NCBI RefSeq assembly: GCF_003073135.1
Contig: NZ_PGDQ01000004.1
Span: 298,363-362,362 of the forward strand
DNA: 64,000 bases
Reading direction: 5' to 3'
DNA from: Euzebya rosea
Lineage (GTDB): Bacteria > Actinomycetota > Nitriliruptoria > Euzebyales > Euzebyaceae
Made by a program: the position numbers and the translations under genes. Shown here in pieces: positions 27,097 to 37,094 of the stretch; positions within the stretch are counted from its first letter, which is position 1, and every line of letters starts with the position of its first letter. The notes below the pieces were generated by a model. That model ran no database searches. It was given only the letters and a program-made list of their open reading frames with translations, and was not told the origin of the DNA.

Positions 27097-27836
27097 CCTT
27101 CGACACCCTGCTCGCCGCCGACGGCCCCCTCGTTCGCACCCTCGTGCCCATCATCGTGTGCGTGGTCGCGGCCTTCGTCCTGGCCTGGCTGCTGCGTGTC
27201 CTCGGCGGCCGCCTGCTGGATGACAGGGCCGAGGTCAACTCCCTCGCCAAGGCAACCCTCGTCGGGGTCAGCGCGGTCGGGTTCCTCCTCGGCCTCGGTC
27301 GCCTGGTGGATCCCGTGGCGACCGACACGGGCCTGCAGGCTGCCCTGTCGGGGATGATCGGCGCCCTTCCCGGGCTGACGATCAGCTTCATCCTCGTCAT
27401 CGTCGCCCTGCTCGTGGCCGCCGTCCTGCGGGCGACGGTCACCCGAGTGATCGCCACGGTGCGACCGGCCATGGCCCGGGTGGCCGGCGCGGTCGTCTAC
27501 TGGACCATCGTGGTGCTCGTCTCCCTGATCGCCGCCGAGCAGGCCGGCATGGATGTCGGCGTGCTGCGGCAGCTGCTGCTCATCACCTTCTCGGGGCTGG
27601 TCGTCGCGGCTGCACTGGGTCTCGGGCTCGGCCTGCGGCCGCTGCTCGGCTCCGTCATCGCCGGCCGCCACGTGGACAACATGCTCGAGGTCGGGTCGAT
27701 CGTGACCTTCGGGGACGTCACCGGTGAGGTCGTCGGCGTCGGCCACGTGTCGGTCAGCCTCCGCACGACCGACGGGACCATCGTCGACATCCCCCACGAA
27801 CGCTTCCTCGACCAGCCCACCGCGTCGGCGGGATGA
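27093..27836 (+). CDS. MscS-like mechanosensitive channel family protein
   Basis: 247 residues. Four or five hydrophobic segments, with the last glycine-rich helix GLVVAAALGLGLGLRPLLGS corresponding to the pore helix, then a short beta domain (GSIVTFGDVTGEVVGVGHVS, TIVDIPHERF) like the start of the MscS beta domain. The C-terminal alpha/beta cage is missing, so it is shorter than E. coli MscS (286 residues). Co-translated with the small protein upstream. Confidence 0.75.
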   Translation: MTFDTLLAADGPLVRTLVPIIVCVVAAFVLAWLLRVLGGRLLDDRAEVNSLAKATLVGVSAVGFLLGLGRLVDPVATDTGLQAALSGMIGALPGLTISFILVIVALLVAAVLRATVTRVIATVRPAMARVAGAVVYWTIVVLVSLIAAEQAGMDVGVLRQLLLITFSGLVVAAALGLGLGLRPLLGSVIAGRHVDNMLEVGSIVTFGDVTGEVVGVGHVSVSLRTTDGTIVDIPHERFLDQPTASAG

Positions 27837-27847
27837 CCTCCGGCTCG

Positions 27848-27883
27848 CAGGAGGCCACGTTGGTCTCCCGTGTGGCCCTCCTG
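27848..27883 (+). terminator. Hairpin after the sigma/MscS operon
   Basis: Arms CAGGAGGCCAC (27848-27858) and GTGGCCCTCCTG (27872-27883) pair with one bulge. No T-run. It probably ends or stabilises the operon mRNA before uvrB. Confidence 0.4.
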
Positions 27884-27941
27884 ACAGCCTCCTGACGGGA
27901 GACCGGGTGACGGTGGTTGACGGGTACGCGACCATGGGGCC

Positions 27942-30005
27942 ATGTCCAGCCCCACCACGCCGGTCCGTCGCGACGGTCGGTTCGAGATCGTCAGCGACTA
28001 CCAGCCCGCTGGTGACCAGCCGCGCGCGATCGCGGGTGTGACCGAGGCCCTCGCCCGGGGCGAGACCGACGTCTGCCTGCTCGGTGTGACCGGATCGGGC
28101 AAGACCTTCTCGATGGCCAACATCATCAACGAGGTCCAGCGGCCGACCCTCGTCATGGCGCCGAACAAGACCCTGGCCGCCCAGCTCGCCGGTGAGTTCA
28201 AGGAGTTCTTCCCCAACAACGCCGTCGAGTACTTCGTCAGCTACTACGACTACTACCAGCCCGAGGCCTACGTCCCCTCGTCGGACACCTACATCGAGAA
28301 GGACTCCTCGATCAACGACGAGATCGAGCGCCTCCGCCACGAGGCGACGATGTCGTTGATGACGCGGCGCGACGTGCTCATCGTCGCATCGGTGTCCTGC
28401 ATCTACGGCCTGGGGTCCCCCGAGCAGTACGAGAAGTACCACCTCATGCTCAGCGAGGGCATGGACATCGACCTCGACAAGGTGATCCGGCGGCTGGTCG
28501 AGCTGCAGTACGAACGCAACGAGCTGAACTTCGTCCGCGGCAAGTTCCGTGTCCGCGGCGACACCCTCGAGATCTTCCCGGCCGACGGCGAGACCGCCTG
28601 GCGCATCGAGTTCTTCGGCGACACCATCGACCGGATCACCCGGCTCGAGCCGATCACCGGCGAGCTGATCGGCGAGTTCGAGCAGGTCATGATCTTCCCC
28701 AACTCCCACTACATCACCGGGGGAACGGGCCTCGAACGCGCCATCCAGACGATCCAGGCCGAGCTCGACGAACGGCTCGAGGAGCTGACGGCGGCCGACA
28801 AGCTGCTCGAGGCCCAGCGGCTGCGGATGCGCACCAACTACGACCTCGAGATGCTGAAGGAGATCGGCATGTGCTCGGGGATCGAGAACTACTCCCGGCA
28901 CCTCGACGGTCGCAGCCCGGGCGAGACGCCCTACACGCTGATCGACTACTTCCCCGACGACTTCCTGCTGATCGTCGACGAGTCCCACGTGACCGTCCCG
29001 CAGGTCGGCGGCATGTACGAGGGCGACCGGTCGCGCAAGACGACCCTCGTCGAGCACGGGTTCCGGCTGCCGTCCGCGATGGACAACCGGCCGCTCCGCT
29101 TCGAGGAGTTCCGCGAGAAGGTCGGTCAGACGGTGCACGTGTCGGCGACCCCCGGGCCGTTCGAGCGGCGCATGTCCTCCACCATCGTCGAGCAGGTCAT
29201 CCGTCCGACGGGCCTCATCGACCCAGAGGTCCTGCTGCGGCCGACGAAGGGACAGATCGACGACCTCATCGAGGAGATCCGCGGCCACGCCGAACGGGAC
29301 GAACGTGTGCTGGTCACCACCCTGACCAAGAAGATGTCGGAGGACCTGACGGACTACCTGCTCGAGGCGGGGCTGAAGGTCCGCTACCTGCACTCCGAGA
29401 TCAACACCGTCGAGCGCATCGAGATCCTCCGCGACCTGCGGATGGGACACTTCGACGCGCTCATCGGCATCAACCTCCTCCGGGAGGGCCTGGACCTGCC
29501 CGAGGTGGCGCTGGTGGCCATCCTCGACGCCGACAAGGAGGGGTTCCTCCGCTCCGAGACGTCGTTGATCCAGACCATCGGACGTGCCGCACGAAACGTG
29601 AACGGCAAGGTCGTGATGTACGCCGACAACATCACCGACTCCATGCGGACCGCGATCAGCGAGACCAACCGCCGTCGGGCGATCCAGGAGCAGTTCAACC
29701 GCGAGCACGGCATCGACCCGCAGACGATCCGCAAGCGCGTCGGTGACATCATCCAGATGGCCCGCGCCGCCGAGGCCGGCATGCCCTACCAGTCCGCCGA
29801 CCCGTCCGACCGCAGCCGTGAGGCGCTGCCCGGCATGCCCGACGTCAGCGACCTGCCGTCGGACGAGCTGGCGACCCTCATCCAGACGCTCAGCGACGAG
29901 ATGCACCAGGCGGCGGGCGAGCTGCGGTTCGAGTACGCCGCACGGCTGCGTGACGAGATCGGCGAGCTGAAGCGCGAGCTGCGGGGCATGAGCGCCGCAA
30001 CCTGA
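27942..30005 (+). CDS. uvrB: Excinuclease ABC subunit B
   Basis: 687 residues. DNA damage recognition helicase of nucleotide excision repair, working with UvrA and UvrC. Walker A is GVTGSGKT at residues 48-55. The beta-hairpin [20 protein letters not shown] inserts between DNA strands. [14 protein letters not shown] and the helicase motifs [11 protein letters not shown] and QTIGRAARN are intact. A C-terminal UVR motif ([20 protein letters not shown]) binds UvrC. Full length. Confidence 0.97.
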   Translation: MSSPTTPVRRDGRFEIVSDYQPAGDQPRAIAGVTEALARGETDVCLLGVTGSGKTFSMANIINEVQRPTLVMAPNKTLAAQLAGEFKEFFPNNAVEYFVSYYDYYQPEAYVPSSDTYIEKDSSINDEIERLRHEATMSLMTRRDVLIVASVSCIYGLGSPEQYEKYHLMLSEGMDIDLDKVIRRLVELQYERNELNFVRGKFRVRGDTLEIFPADGETAWRIEFFGDTIDRITRLEPITGELIGEFEQVMIFPNSHYITGGTGLERAIQTIQAELDERLEELTAADKLLEAQRLRMRTNYDLEMLKEIGMCSGIENYSRHLDGRSPGETPYTLIDYFPDDFLLIVDESHVTVPQVGGMYEGDRSRKTTLVEHGFRLPSAMDNRPLRFEEFREKVGQTVHVSATPGPFERRMSSTIVEQVIRPTGLIDPEVLLRPTKGQIDDLIEEIRGHAERDERVLVTTLTKKMSEDLTDYLLEAGLKVRYLHSEINTVERIEILRDLRMGHFDALIGINLLREGLDLPEVALVAILDADKEGFLRSETSLIQTIGRAARNVNGKVVMYADNITDSMRTAISETNRRRAIQEQFNREHGIDPQTIRKRVGDIIQMARAAEAGMPYQSADPSDRSREALPGMPDVSDLPSDELATLIQTLSDEMHQAAGELRFEYAARLRDEIGELKRELRGMSAAT

Positions 30006-30056
30006 CCTTCGGGTCCTGAACACACCGCGTGGCGGACAGGAGTACCGTCCTCGCCC

Positions 30057-30076
30057 CCGATGTCGCGGGACATCGG
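30057..30076 (+). other. Perfect hairpin upstream of the clostripain-like gene
   Basis: CCGATGTC and GACATCGG flank a GCGG loop, 21 bases before the ATG at 30098. It may be an operator or a leader stem. Confidence 0.35.
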
Positions 30077-30097
30077 CTGACGAGAACGCGGGCAACG

Positions 30098-32233
30098 ATG
30101 AAGATGCACGGGACAGTGGCCCTCCTGCTGGTGATGGTGCTGCTGGCAGCAGCGTGCTCGGGCACCGATGACGGATCCGTGGACGACACGGTGGCCGAGG
30201 AGGCCCCGGCGGTCGTCGAGGACGGTGGCGTCGCCGACGAGGACGACCCGGGGACGGACGAGGCTGCCGAGGACGACGATCGGTCCGGTGACGGTGGGGG
30301 AGCGGACGGCACCCTCGTGGGTGATGTCGGGTTCGGGCTCGACGTCGACCCGCTCGAGCCCGAGTCGTGGACCTACATGCTGTACTCCATCGCCGACACC
30401 AACCTCGAGGAGCCGATGCTGGAGGACGTCGCCGAGATGGCCACCGTCGGTTCGCCCATCGGCGTCAACACCGTCGCGCTGGTCGACCGCGAGGCCGGCC
30501 ACACCGACCAGCCGCTGCTGAACCTCGACGACTGGGAGACGGCCAAGCTGCTGTACGTCCAGGCCGACGAGTTCGCCGAGATCGCCGACCTGGGTGAGCT
30601 CGACATGGCCGATCCGACGACGTTGGCCTCCTTCATCGCGTTCGCCGTCGAGACCTTCCCGGCCGACAACTACGCCCTGACCATCTCCGACCACGGTGGC
30701 GGCTGGACCGGCATCGGCCCCGACGACAGCAGCGGGGAGGTCCTGGACCTCAGCGAGATCGCCGCGGGCCTTGACGCCGGCCTGGACGCCGCTGGGCTGG
30801 AGCGCATCCAGCTGCTGGGCTTCGACGCCTGCCTGATGGCCACCTACGAGGTCGCCAGCGCGCTCGCCCCCTACGCCGACTACATGCTGGCGTCGGAGGA
30901 GCTCGAACCGGGACACGGCTGGGACTACGGCGCGCTCGGCGCGATCGCGGCCGACCCGACGATCGACGCCGCAGGGCTCGGCGCGGCGTTCGTCGACGGG
31001 TTCGTCGGCCAGGCCGACGCCCAGGGCACCGGTGCCGAGATCACCCTCTCGCTGCTGGACCTCGCCGGCATGTCGGCGCTGGAGGAGGCCATGGCCACCT
31101 TCGCCGGCACGCTGGCCGAACAGGTCGAGGGCCTCGGGGTGCTGATCGGACGACAGCGGGCCAGCACCGTGGAGTACGGCCGCTCGCCCGATCCCTCCCA
31201 GAGCACCCACCTCACCGACCTCGGCCAGTTCGTCGCCGAGATCGGCGTGCAGAGCCTGCAGGTGTCCGACGAGGCCGACGCGGTGCTGCGGGCGATCAAC
31301 GACACCGTCGTCGCCCAGACCGTCGGTCCGGCCCGGCTCGGGTCGACCGGCATGTCCATCTACTTCCCACCCAGCGACGACCTGGCCGATGGCGCGTACC
31401 TGCAGGTGCCCGGCAGCGAGGCCTGGGCCCAGTTCCTGACCGCCTACTACTCCGCGGGACAGTCCATCCCCGCCGACAGGCAGCCGGTGGCCCTCGACCA
31501 GGAGGTCGTCTCGCAGCCCGCACCGGACACCGACGGCGAGGGGCTGGGTGCCGACGGTGCCGAGCCGAGCGTGGTCGGGGCCGACGCCACCGTGACCGAC
31601 GTCGAGGGTGGCGTGGAGGTCACCGTCCAGCTGGACCCGGCATCGTTGGAGAGCGTCGTCGACGCCCGCCTGTCCTTCGGCTACATCGACCCCGAGGACG
31701 GCGCGATCGTCCAGCTCGGCGACACCGCCGCGGAGATCCTCGAGGACGGGACCGTCGTCGGGTTCACCGACCTGACGGTCCTGACCCTGACCGACGCCGA
31801 CGGTGACTCCGTCGACGCCTACCTGGAGCTGGACTTCGACGAGGAGGGCACGCTGGCCTTCGCGAGCGTGCCGCTGGACTACCAGGCGCCCGGATCCGAC
31901 GTCGTCGCGCCGGTCGACCTGTCCATCGTGCTGGATGCCGAGACCGGTGACGTCCTGCAGGAGGTCTACTACCTGCTCGACGAGGAGACCGGGTCCTACG
32001 GGGAGCTGCAGGCCGACCCCACGGCCCTCATCGCCCCGGTCGTGCTCGTGTACCTGCCCGACGGCACCGTGGAGTGGGCGGCCTACGGCGACGGCGCCCT
32101 CTTCGCCGACCTGCCCACCCTGCAGTACGGCCTGGAGCTGCTGGACCCCGGAACCGAGATCTACGTCGACCTGACCGTCACCGACTACGGCGGCAACCAG
32201 CTGATCGCCTCGGCGACGTTCCTGCAGGAGTGA
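30098..32233 (+). CDS. Clostripain-like (C11) cysteine peptidase lipoprotein
   Basis: 711 residues. A type II signal peptide ends in the lipobox LLAAAC, so the protein is anchored outside the membrane. An Asp/Glu/Thr-rich linker follows, then a caspase-fold C11 domain. The catalytic pair is H199 in SDHGGGW and C245 in FDACLMATYEVA. The region SEELEPGHGWDY follows as in clostripain relatives. The last ~180 residues form one or two beta-sandwich domains. C11 peptidases usually cut after Arg; here specificity is unknown. The neighbouring secreted S8 protease suggests an extracellular proteolysis function. Confidence 0.85.
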   Translation: MKMHGTVALLLVMVLLAAACSGTDDGSVDDTVAEEAPAVVEDGGVADEDDPGTDEAAEDDDRSGDGGGADGTLVGDVGFGLDVDPLEPESWTYMLYSIADTNLEEPMLEDVAEMATVGSPIGVNTVALVDREAGHTDQPLLNLDDWETAKLLYVQADEFAEIADLGELDMADPTTLASFIAFAVETFPADNYALTISDHGGGWTGIGPDDSSGEVLDLSEIAAGLDAGLDAAGLERIQLLGFDACLMATYEVASALAPYADYMLASEELEPGHGWDYGALGAIAADPTIDAAGLGAAFVDGFVGQADAQGTGAEITLSLLDLAGMSALEEAMATFAGTLAEQVEGLGVLIGRQRASTVEYGRSPDPSQSTHLTDLGQFVAEIGVQSLQVSDEADAVLRAINDTVVAQTVGPARLGSTGMSIYFPPSDDLADGAYLQVPGSEAWAQFLTAYYSAGQSIPADRQPVALDQEVVSQPAPDTDGEGLGADGAEPSVVGADATVTDVEGGVEVTVQLDPASLESVVDARLSFGYIDPEDGAIVQLGDTAAEILEDGTVVGFTDLTVLTLTDADGDSVDAYLELDFDEEGTLAFASVPLDYQAPGSDVVAPVDLSIVLDAETGDVLQEVYYLLDEETGSYGELQADPTALIAPVVLVYLPDGTVEWAAYGDGALFADLPTLQYGLELLDPGTEIYVDLTVTDYGGNQLIASATFLQE

Positions 32234-32322
32234 CGTCGCGCCTCCCACACCCCCGGAGTCCGGCGGGGGATCATCCCGGCATGCGCCCCGCCTTCGCCGT
32301 ACGGTGTTGCAGCGGTCCCCCC

Positions 32323-32351
32323 TTGTAAATCAATGGGGTTGTAGTTAACTA
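32323..32351 (+). promoter_or_regulatory. AT-rich promoter of the S8 protease
   Basis: TTGTAA (32323-32328), 17 bases, TAACTA (32346-32351), in a short stretch that is AT-rich compared with its surroundings. The GGAG at 32369-32372 lies downstream of it and just before the ATG at 32378. Confidence 0.5.
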
Positions 32352-32377
32352 TTGAGGCGCTTGACATGGAGTGTGGG

Positions 32378-35300
32378 ATGCGTCTGTCTGCCGTCAAAAC
32401 TGCATTGGTGTCCGGGGCGTTGGCGCTCGGGCTGCTTCCGGCAGCCCTCGCCACGCCCTCGACGGCCGAGCCCGCGGACTCGTCCGTGGACACCTCGCCC
32501 TCCGGGACGGTGTTCTCCGGGACGGTCGAGCAGACCTGGTCGCCCGGCGAGCTCGACGTCGACTGGGCGGCCTTCGCCGCCGAGCACCGCGAGGAGTTCG
32601 AACGCAGCGAGTTCGCGTCCGCCGGGGCCGACAGCACCGCAGCCCGCGACGCCGCTCGGGACGCCGTGCAGGCGGAGTACCTCGGCGAGACCAGCAGCGA
32701 CTCGACGTTCAGCTCGCTGGAGCAGCAACGGTCCGGCGCGATCGCGCAGCAGTACTACGACGAGTGCGACGACGGCACCAACCTGCCGAACAACGGGGTC
32801 CAGGCCAACCGCCAGCTGCTGTTCCGCGGTGGCTCCGACGGGGTCTTCGGTCCCAGCTACAACGTGCCGAACCCGGGCGGCAGCGGCAACGAGCCCCCGC
32901 CCCGGATCGACCTCCGCAGCATGTTCATCCTGCAGACGACCGACGACGGCGGGCGCTTCGACCAGACCGCGTTCCTCGTCTACGCCTGCCAGGAGTGGGG
33001 CAACACCGACCTCGGTGCAGGCGGCATCACCTTCGGCCTCTACGTGACCGCCGAGGAAGGCGAGACCCAGTACCCCACCGTCCTCGGTGACCCCGAGGAG
33101 GGCCCCGACTTCGTCGTCTCCATCTTCCCCGAGAACAACGTCCCCGGTCGGCCGCTGCAGATCATGGCCGTCCGCACCCCCTCGCGGAACGCCTCGACGT
33201 GGACGGTCACCTGGCTCGACGAGGCCCAGCGCCTCGACGGCTACGAGATCGACGGCGTGGTGCCCACCAGCGCCATCGGTGACTTCACCGCCGACTCCGG
33301 GTTCGCCTGGACCGTCGAGGTCGTCGACACCCAGACGCCGGAGGGCGGTCGCGACTGGTTCCCCGAGCGCAACTACCTGATCCGCGTCGGCGAGGGCGAC
33401 AGCGCCGTCGAGGGCACCCACGTCCCGCAGTTCCCCGTCCCCGAGACGTGCGGCCTGCAGTCGGAGTCCGCGGTTCGCTACAACCTCGAGCCGCAGGCCA
33501 TCCCCAACGACGACGGGTACCCGGTGCAGTGGTACCACCCGCAGATCGCCACCCCGGCGGCGTGGGACACCATCCGTGACTCCTCCACCGGTGGTCGCAC
33601 CCGTCCGGTGACGGTGGCCGTCATCGACTCGGGCATCGACTCCACCCGGTTCGACTTCCTCGCCGGCGGCGCCCGTGTGGTCGCTGGCCTCGACGCCGTC
33701 TACGGCCTCGAGCTCGAGGGCGGCAACAACGGCGGCGCCATCGGCCCGTTCGTCGGCCCGCAGGCAACCGGCTACGAGTCCTTCGGTGCGGCGGCCCCAC
33801 CGCGCAACTCCGACCGCGGCCCCCACGGCACGGCCGTGGCCAGCCTGATCGGCGCGACCGGCAACAACACCATCGGCATCGCCGGCGTCGACTGGGGCGT
33901 CCGCCTGATGCCGATCCGCGTCAACGACGTCAACGAGTGCATCGACAACGTCGTGGTGGCCGAGGGCATCAAGTGGGCCGTCGACCACGGCGCCGACATC
34001 ATCCACATCTCCCTCGGCTCGCCCGAGACCGCCGACGGCAGCGGCAGCGACCTGCAGCCCGAGTGCAACGACGGCGTCGACAACGACGGCGACGGGACCA
34101 CTGACGGCGACGACCCCGGCTGCGTGAACGAGCAGGACGGGTCGGAGGGGCCGGGCGACAACGCGCCCGACAGCACGCCCGAGCAGGTCGCCGCCTGTGC
34201 GGACCACCGCGACAACGACGGTGACGGCGTGGTCGACCTGGCCGACGCCGACTGCGAGGACGCCAACGACAACTTCGAGTCCCCGCAGACCCCGCTGGTC
34301 CAGCCGGCCGAGCCGATGGAATGCGCCGACGGCATCGACAACGACGGCGACGGATTCGTCGATGCCACCGACAACGCCGACCTCGGCACCGTGGCCGACC
34401 CGGGCTGCGAGGGCGAGGACGACGGATCCGAGGGCCCGAGCCTGGAGTTCGTCGGCACGATCGACGAGCTGGCCCCGGCCTGTGCGGACGGCCGCGACAA
34501 CAACGACGACGACGTCCTGGCCGACGCCGAGGACGCCCAGTGCCTCAACGCCACCGACAACAACGAGGGCCGTGACGAACGCGTCGTCAACGTCGACCCC
34601 CTTCGCGAGGTCATCGACTACGCACTGGAGCAGGGCGTGCCCGTCGTGGCCGCAGCCGGCAACCGTGGCGCCGACGACGACCCCGTCTTCTACCCGGCCG
34701 CCTACCCCGGTGTCCTGACCGTCGGGGCCAGCGACCGGTCCGGTGAACGGTCGTTCTACTCCTCGACCGGCCGGTGGCTCGACATCATCGCCCCGGGCGG
34801 CAACAACCAGGGCACCCTGTCGCAGGACATCGCGGCGCTCTGGGAGCTCGACCGCATCCGTCCGGTGGCTGGGACGAGCTTCGCCGCGCCCCTGGTGACC
34901 GGTGCCGCGTCCCTCTACCTGGGCCTCAACCCGCACATCACCCGAGGGTTCACCCCGTCCGCCCAGCCGCCCGCGCCGGGCGCCAACCTGCCCGACATCG
35001 GCTACCAGCGCACCGTCGACGACGTGAAGATCGCGCTGCAGAACGGCGTCCGTGACCTGTTCCCGCAGGGCCACGACATCTTCAACGGCTGGGGACGCCT
35101 GAACGTCGATCGGGTGCTGGACATCCCGGCGCTCGGTGGCCCGCTGGTCGACCCGGCCCGGCTGCAGCTGCCCCGCACCAACGCCGACTCGGTGATCGAG
35201 GTGGCCGAGGGCGTCGCCCTGTCGCGGCCGCTCGTCTTCCCCGACTTCGTGGTGCTGACCCGCAACGACGTTGCCGTCGACGCCCTGGCGGGTGCCTCGC

Positions 35301-36100
35301 TGCTGCGCGGCGGCCCGCTGCTGGTCTCGACCCACGATGCGGTGAGCGACTCGACCATGGCCGCCATGGCCGAGGTCCTGCCCAACGGCGGCCGTGTCTA
35401 CGTCCTCGGTGGCGACGCGGCGCTCAGCGCCGACATCGACACGCAGCTGGCCAGCCACGGCTACGAGGTCGTGCGCCTCGCCGGTGACTCCCGTGTGGAC
35501 ACGGCGTTGGCCATTGCCGAGGAGGTCCGGCGGATCTACCCGGGCTCCACCACCGTGGCGCTGGCCCGCAGCGACGGCGGCAACGACCCGACCGCCCAGT
35601 GGGCCGATGCCCTCAGCGGTGGCGCCTGGACCGCCAGCACCGGGACACCCCTGCTGGTGACCCCGAGCGACCAGCTGCACCCCGGTGTCGCCGACGCGCT
35701 CCAGCGCTGGGGCATCGAGGAGACGATCCTGTTCGGCGGCGAGGCCGCGCTGGGGCAGGCCGTCGAGGGTGCCGTCCCGGGTGCCCGCCGGATCGGTGGT
35801 GCCGACCGTGCCGAGACGGCCGCGATGATCGCCGAGGACCTGTGGGGCGAGACCGACGGCTTCATGGTCGCCAACGGCTACTACGCCAGGGGCTGGCCGG
35901 CAGGCCTGGCAGCCGCGGGCTGGAGCGCCGACGTGAACGCCCCGCTGCTGTACACGGGTGCCGACTCCGTGCCCCAGGCCACGGTCGACGTGCTGGCGGC
36001 GACCTGCCCGGACACCGACTCGATGCAGATCGTGGGTGGCGCATCGCTCGTCACCGGGTCGGCGGAGACCCAACTGCTGGAGGCTGCGACATGTGGCTGA
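32378..36100 (+). CDS. Secreted S8 serine protease with Asp-rich insert and cell-wall-binding repeats
   Basis: 1240 residues. Signal peptide MRLSAVKTALVSGALALG, then ~380 residues of pro-region. Triad: D417 in AVIDSGID, H483 in RGPHGTAVAS, S834 in GTSFAAP. Between His and Ser a segment at about residues 563-731 carries four Cys- and Asp-rich units (DGVDNDGDGTTDGDDPGC type) that look like calcium loops. H-to-S spacing is 351, against about 157 in subtilisin. The C-terminal ~295 residues form three cell-wall-binding repeat 2 units (PF04122 type), which attach proteins to the wall. The start at 32378 is preferred over 32366 because GGAG sits between them. Probably a wall-bound processing protease. 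Confidence 0.9.
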   Translation: MRLSAVKTALVSGALALGLLPAALATPSTAEPADSSVDTSPSGTVFSGTVEQTWSPGELDVDWAAFAAEHREEFERSEFASAGADSTAARDAARDAVQAEYLGETSSDSTFSSLEQQRSGAIAQQYYDECDDGTNLPNNGVQANRQLLFRGGSDGVFGPSYNVPNPGGSGNEPPPRIDLRSMFILQTTDDGGRFDQTAFLVYACQEWGNTDLGAGGITFGLYVTAEEGETQYPTVLGDPEEGPDFVVSIFPENNVPGRPLQIMAVRTPSRNASTWTVTWLDEAQRLDGYEIDGVVPTSAIGDFTADSGFAWTVEVVDTQTPEGGRDWFPERNYLIRVGEGDSAVEGTHVPQFPVPETCGLQSESAVRYNLEPQAIPNDDGYPVQWYHPQIATPAAWDTIRDSSTGGRTRPVTVAVIDSGIDSTRFDFLAGGARVVAGLDAVYGLELEGGNNGGAIGPFVGPQATGYESFGAAAPPRNSDRGPHGTAVASLIGATGNNTIGIAGVDWGVRLMPIRVNDVNECIDNVVVAEGIKWAVDHGADIIHISLGSPETADGSGSDLQPECNDGVDNDGDGTTDGDDPGCVNEQDGSEGPGDNAPDSTPEQVAACADHRDNDGDGVVDLADADCEDANDNFESPQTPLVQPAEPMECADGIDNDGDGFVDATDNADLGTVADPGCEGEDDGSEGPSLEFVGTIDELAPACADGRDNNDDDVLADAEDAQCLNATDNNEGRDERVVNVDPLREVIDYALEQGVPVVAAAGNRGADDDPVFYPAAYPGVLTVGASDRSGERSFYSSTGRWLDIIAPGGNNQGTLSQDIAALWELDRIRPVAGTSFAAPLVTGAASLYLGLNPHITRGFTPSAQPPAPGANLPDIGYQRTVDDVKIALQNGVRDLFPQGHDIFNGWGRLNVDRVLDIPALGGPLVDPARLQLPRTNADSVIEVAEGVALSRPLVFPDFVVLTRNDVAVDALAGASLLRGGPLLVSTHDAVSDSTMAAMAEVLPNGGRVYVLGGDAALSADIDTQLASHGYEVVRLAGDSRVDTALAIAEEVRRIYPGSTTVALARSDGGNDPTAQWADALSGGAWTASTGTPLLVTPSDQLHPGVADALQRWGIEETILFGGEAALGQAVEGAVPGARRIGGADRAETAAMIAEDLWGETDGFMVANGYYARGWPAGLAAAGWSADVNAPLLYTGADSVPQATVDVLAATCPDTDSMQIVGGASLVTGSAETQLLEAATCG

Positions 36101-37053
36101 GGAAGCATCTGTCCATGGCCCTCGGGCTGGCGCTGCTGACCGCAGCCTGCATCAGCTCCGAACCGCCACCGGCTGACGTCGACCCGGTCGTCGTCGCCCC
36201 CGTCACGACAGCGCCGGCGGAGCCGCTGGAACCCGTCGACGAGGCCACGATCGCCCTCGTCGAGGACTACTGGGAGGCCCGCGACGCGGCCTGGGCCGCG
36301 GGCGTGGAAGCCGGCCTCGCCTTCTCCGTGGCGAACAACCACCCGTTGCTGGACTACACCGCCGATGACTGCCGCGAGGCCTGGTTCAGCGGGGAACCGC
36401 CCGTCGGCTTCGCCGAGCGCAACGCACTGGCCCCGGGCACGATCGTCTCCGACCCCGACTTCATGATGACCGTCGGTCCGCTCGCCGGACGTGACCTCGG
36501 CGAGGGGCTGCTGGAGATGGTCGTGGCCTTCGCCTACGAGGGGCAGGGCCTGTTCGTGGCCGACCGAGTGGCCGACGTGCACCTGCAGGTGCTCGACGGC
36601 CAGGTCCGCCATTTCCTCGTCTGCGAACCGATCGAGATCACGGTCGTCGAGAGCGCCTCCGGTGGGGCGACCGGCGACGGGACGACCGGCGGGGGCACGA
36701 CGGGTGACGGCACGACGACGGGCGGGGGCACGGTCGTGACCGTGGACCCCGTGACCGGTGAACCCGTCACCGTGCTGCCTCCCATCACCGCCACCCCCAT
36801 CCCGGTCACGCCGGGCGACGGCGACGGTGACGGGGACGGCGACGGTGGTGGTGACGGGGACGACGACACACCGTCTCGCCCCAACCCGCCCGGGACACGT
36901 CCGCCGGGATCGGGCATCGACTTCTGCGAGCAGGGTGACCCCGGTGCACAGCCCGTGGCCGGCGACTACTTCCTCTGCCCCGACGACGACGTGGACCTGA
37001 CCGAGACGGAGGAGCCCACCCCGGCCGCCTCCGACGACGTCACCCGCGGCTGA
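36091..37053 (+). CDS. Hypothetical lipoprotein coupled to the protease
   Basis: 320 residues. The lipobox LLTAAC at residues 15-20 marks a lipoprotein. Residues ~45-190 form a compact domain (ATIALVEDYWEARDAAWAAG). The rest is low complexity: TTGGGTTGDGTTTGGG, then Pro-rich and an Asp/Gly run. A Cys pair near the end may form a disulfide. The ATG lies inside the last codons of the protease gene (10-bp overlap) after CTGGAGG, so both are made together. The domain was not recognised. Confidence 0.7.
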   Translation: MWLRKHLSMALGLALLTAACISSEPPPADVDPVVVAPVTTAPAEPLEPVDEATIALVEDYWEARDAAWAAGVEAGLAFSVANNHPLLDYTADDCREAWFSGEPPVGFAERNALAPGTIVSDPDFMMTVGPLAGRDLGEGLLEMVVAFAYEGQGLFVADRVADVHLQVLDGQVRHFLVCEPIEITVVESASGGATGDGTTGGGTTGDGTTTGGGTVVTVDPVTGEPVTVLPPITATPIPVTPGDGDGDGDGDGGGDGDDDTPSRPNPPGTRPPGSGIDFCEQGDPGAQPVAGDYFLCPDDDVDLTETEEPTPAASDDVTRG

Positions 37054-37068
37054 CGACGCGTCGGCCGA

Positions 37069-37094
37069 CCGCCATCAGGACGTCCTGATGGCGG
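37069..37094. terminator. Perfect 26-bp palindrome between convergent genes
   Basis: CCGCCATCAGGAC followed directly by its complement GTCCTGATGGCGG. It contains the stop codon of the minus-strand YbjQ-like gene (37075-37077) and lies 15 bases after the plus-strand lipoprotein stop. It is a likely bidirectional terminator. Confidence 0.6.

Noticed and set aside
26730-30095. 1121-codon minus-strand frame
   Set aside because: Shadow of MscS and uvrB; uvrB is certain.
32345-36073. 1242-codon open frame on the minus strand
   Set aside because: Exactly antisense to the S8 protease. No recognisable domain and the composition is that of a shadow frame.
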